A stretch of DNA of 5,814 nt from Chloroflexota bacterium (GTDB lineage: Bacteria; Chloroflexota; UBA6077): assembly GCA_021788565.1 (NCBI GenBank), contig JAJYKO010000420.1, forward strand, positions 1 through 5,814, read 5' to 3'. Made by a program: the position numbers and the translations under genes. Within the stretch, counting starts at the first letter, position 1; the number at the start of each line of letters is the position of its first letter. Below the pieces are notes generated by a model. That model was not told the origin of the DNA. It saw only the letters and a list, made by a program, of their open reading frames with translations, and ran no database searches. Shown in pieces: positions 4,753-5,814 of this stretch.

Positions 4753-5814
4753 TCAGGGTGTGATGATCACCGGCGTGCCCAGGAGAGCCCAACCGAACAG
4801 CTTGGGCATAACGCTCGCAGGGAGCTCGACGCAGCCGTGCGAGCCGGTGAAGGTCGCGCCGGGGATTCCGGGGCCATTAGAGCCCGGCCCAAAGATCGTT
4901 CGCCACGGCGCATCGTGGATGAAGTCCGCGCCCGCCTGGTTGAACAGCATCGCCTGGTGCGACGTCACATCCGCGTACCAATAGGGTGAGCCCTTGGGAT
5001 AGGGCGAGTGAAAGACGAAGGGAGACTGTTTGCTCAAGATCTCGAACGTGCCCGTCGGGGTGGGCAGGGTCTGGCCACCGGTCGTAACCTGGGTCGTGAG
5101 GAACGGCTTCGAGCCGTCGTAAGCCGTCAGCGACTCTTTGGCGAGCGACACGCGGATGACCTTGTTGGTGATGCTCAGCCCATTGTAACGTGCCTGAACC
5201 TGGTTGCCCGCAGCGTCTACGACATCGATGATAAACGCGTACTCCCCGTTCGCTACAACCTGGTTCTGCTGGTCCTTGCCGTCCCAGGACGCCTGGATCT
5301 CTTTGTTAGCCGTCTGCTGGCCAAGGTCGTACACGTGCACCGGGGCCGAGGTCGCTTGCACGACGATCGTGAGTTTCACGCTGGCCGCGCTGGAGACCGT
5401 GAACCGGATCGGAATAGTCTGGTAGAGCGGATTCGTCGCCCAGGACCGGAAGATGACGTCCGAGATTGTCGGCGGAGTTCGGGCGATCGTAACCGCGAGC
5501 GTCGCCGGCTTCCCGACCTGTCCGGCCTTGTCCACTGCCCAAAGGTGCAGATACCACTTTCCGTCCGCCAGACCGCTCACGCCCATGGAGTGGGTGTTCG
5601 GAGGAAGCACCTGTCCGCCGGTGGATGACGTTGGGATGACCTGCTGCTGGTGGTCTGCCAGGTAGACCAGGTGATCCAGCGCAGCGGAGGACTCGGCCGC
5701 CACCGTCCACTCCAACGTTGGGTGGGACTGTTGGTTCACCGCCAGCCCACCATCGAGCGACTGGGCGGCGCCGACCAGAACGAAATTATCGATCGCCGGC
5801 GCTGCGGTGACGAT
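4753..5814 (-). CDS. Modular L,D-transpeptidase (YkuD domain) with Ig-like domains, 5' end outside the window
   Basis: The frame is open to the window edge, so 353 C-terminal residues are visible and the true start is not; the GTG at 5739 is internal to the same domain. Order in visible residues: an Ig-like beta domain (about 1-112, with a WTVAAESS strand, GKWYLHLWAVDKAG and AVTI), then a second beta domain like the FlgD Ig fold (about 118-210, with DGKDQQNQVVANGEY at 178-192 and VDAAGN), then the YkuD catalytic domain (about 220-353). The catalytic signature is complete: TPTG (252-255), His300 in FIHDAP, and S325-H326-G327-C328 with the nucleophilic Cys, ending PVIITP. Such enzymes make 3-3 cross-links in peptidoglycan or attach proteins to it, outside the membrane; the signal peptide is expected upstream of the window. 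The Ig-like domains probably position it on the wall. Confidence 0.93.
   Translation of the reverse strand: MVTAAPAIDNFVLVGAAQSLDGGLAVNQQSHPTLEWTVAAESSAALDHLVYLADHQQQVIPTSSTGGQVLPPNTHSMGVSGLADGKWYLHLWAVDKAGQVGKPATLAVTIARTPPTISDVIFRSWATNPLYQTIPIRFTVSSAASVKLTIVVQATSAPVHVYDLGQQTANKEIQASWDGKDQQNQVVANGEYAFIIDVVDAAGNQVQARYNGLSITNKVIRVSLAKESLTAYDGSKPFLTTQVTTGGQTLPTPTGTFEILSKQSPFVFHSPYPKGSPYWYADVTSHQAMLFNQAGADFIHDAPWRTIFGPGSNGPGIPGATFTGSHGCVELPASVMPKLFGWALLGTPVIITP

Noticed and set aside
5739..5739. GTG at 5739 as the start of the L,D-transpeptidase
   Set aside because: The frame stays open to the window edge and continues the same beta-sandwich sequence (FVLVGAAQSLDGGLAV); no signal peptide follows the GTG, which an exported enzyme needs.

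Overview
The window is GC-rich bacterial DNA with two minus-strand gene blocks separated by a long non-coding, repeat-rich stretch and a small plus-strand tRNA operon. Gene content (single-unit DUF350, DUF4178, DUF2617-like, membrane-fused aminopropyltransferase, modular L,D-transpeptidase) and the density of short GC-rich palindromic repeats would fit a Chloroflexota or actinobacterial-type genome. This is only an impression; no taxonomic marker such as rRNA is present.

Region by region (minus-strand genes are read right to left). 5814-4753: the 3' part of a secreted modular L,D-transpeptidase gene whose 5' end lies outside the window. 4752-4587: about 1.5 copies of a palindromic interspersed repeat. 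4313-4590 (plus strand): a promoter with a perfect TATAAT, tRNA-His(GTG), tRNA-Arg(TCG) and a strong intrinsic terminator. 3560-4312: no credible gene, but a 27-bp tandem repeat and several GC-rich hairpins. 3559-1895: a compact minus-strand operon with its own promoter (3559-3532) encoding DUF4178, DUF2617-like, a short Gly/Ser-rich exported or membrane-anchored protein, and DUF350. 1894-1673: an intergenic segment that looks like a small non-autonomous repeat element. 1666-125: a seven-helix membrane protein with a cytosolic spermidine-synthase-like domain. 1-124: another full copy of the palindromic repeat, flanked by a 25-bp direct duplication of the 3' end of the synthase gene.

How the genes may work together: DUF4178, DUF2617, DUF350, a small Gly-rich protein and a SpeE-like membrane enzyme are, from memory, a recurrent neighbourhood in several bacterial phyla. 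Their joint function is not established to my knowledge. The membrane-embedded aminopropyltransferase, the two-helix DUF350 protein and the exported Gly-rich peptide suggest an envelope-associated, polyamine-linked process. This is an inference. The most unusual local points are the DUF4178/DUF2617 junction, where the second gene has no normal start codon but a C_CCG_GGG heptamer sits in the right phase for -1 frameshifting, and the repeat insertion that duplicated the stop-codon region of the synthase gene.
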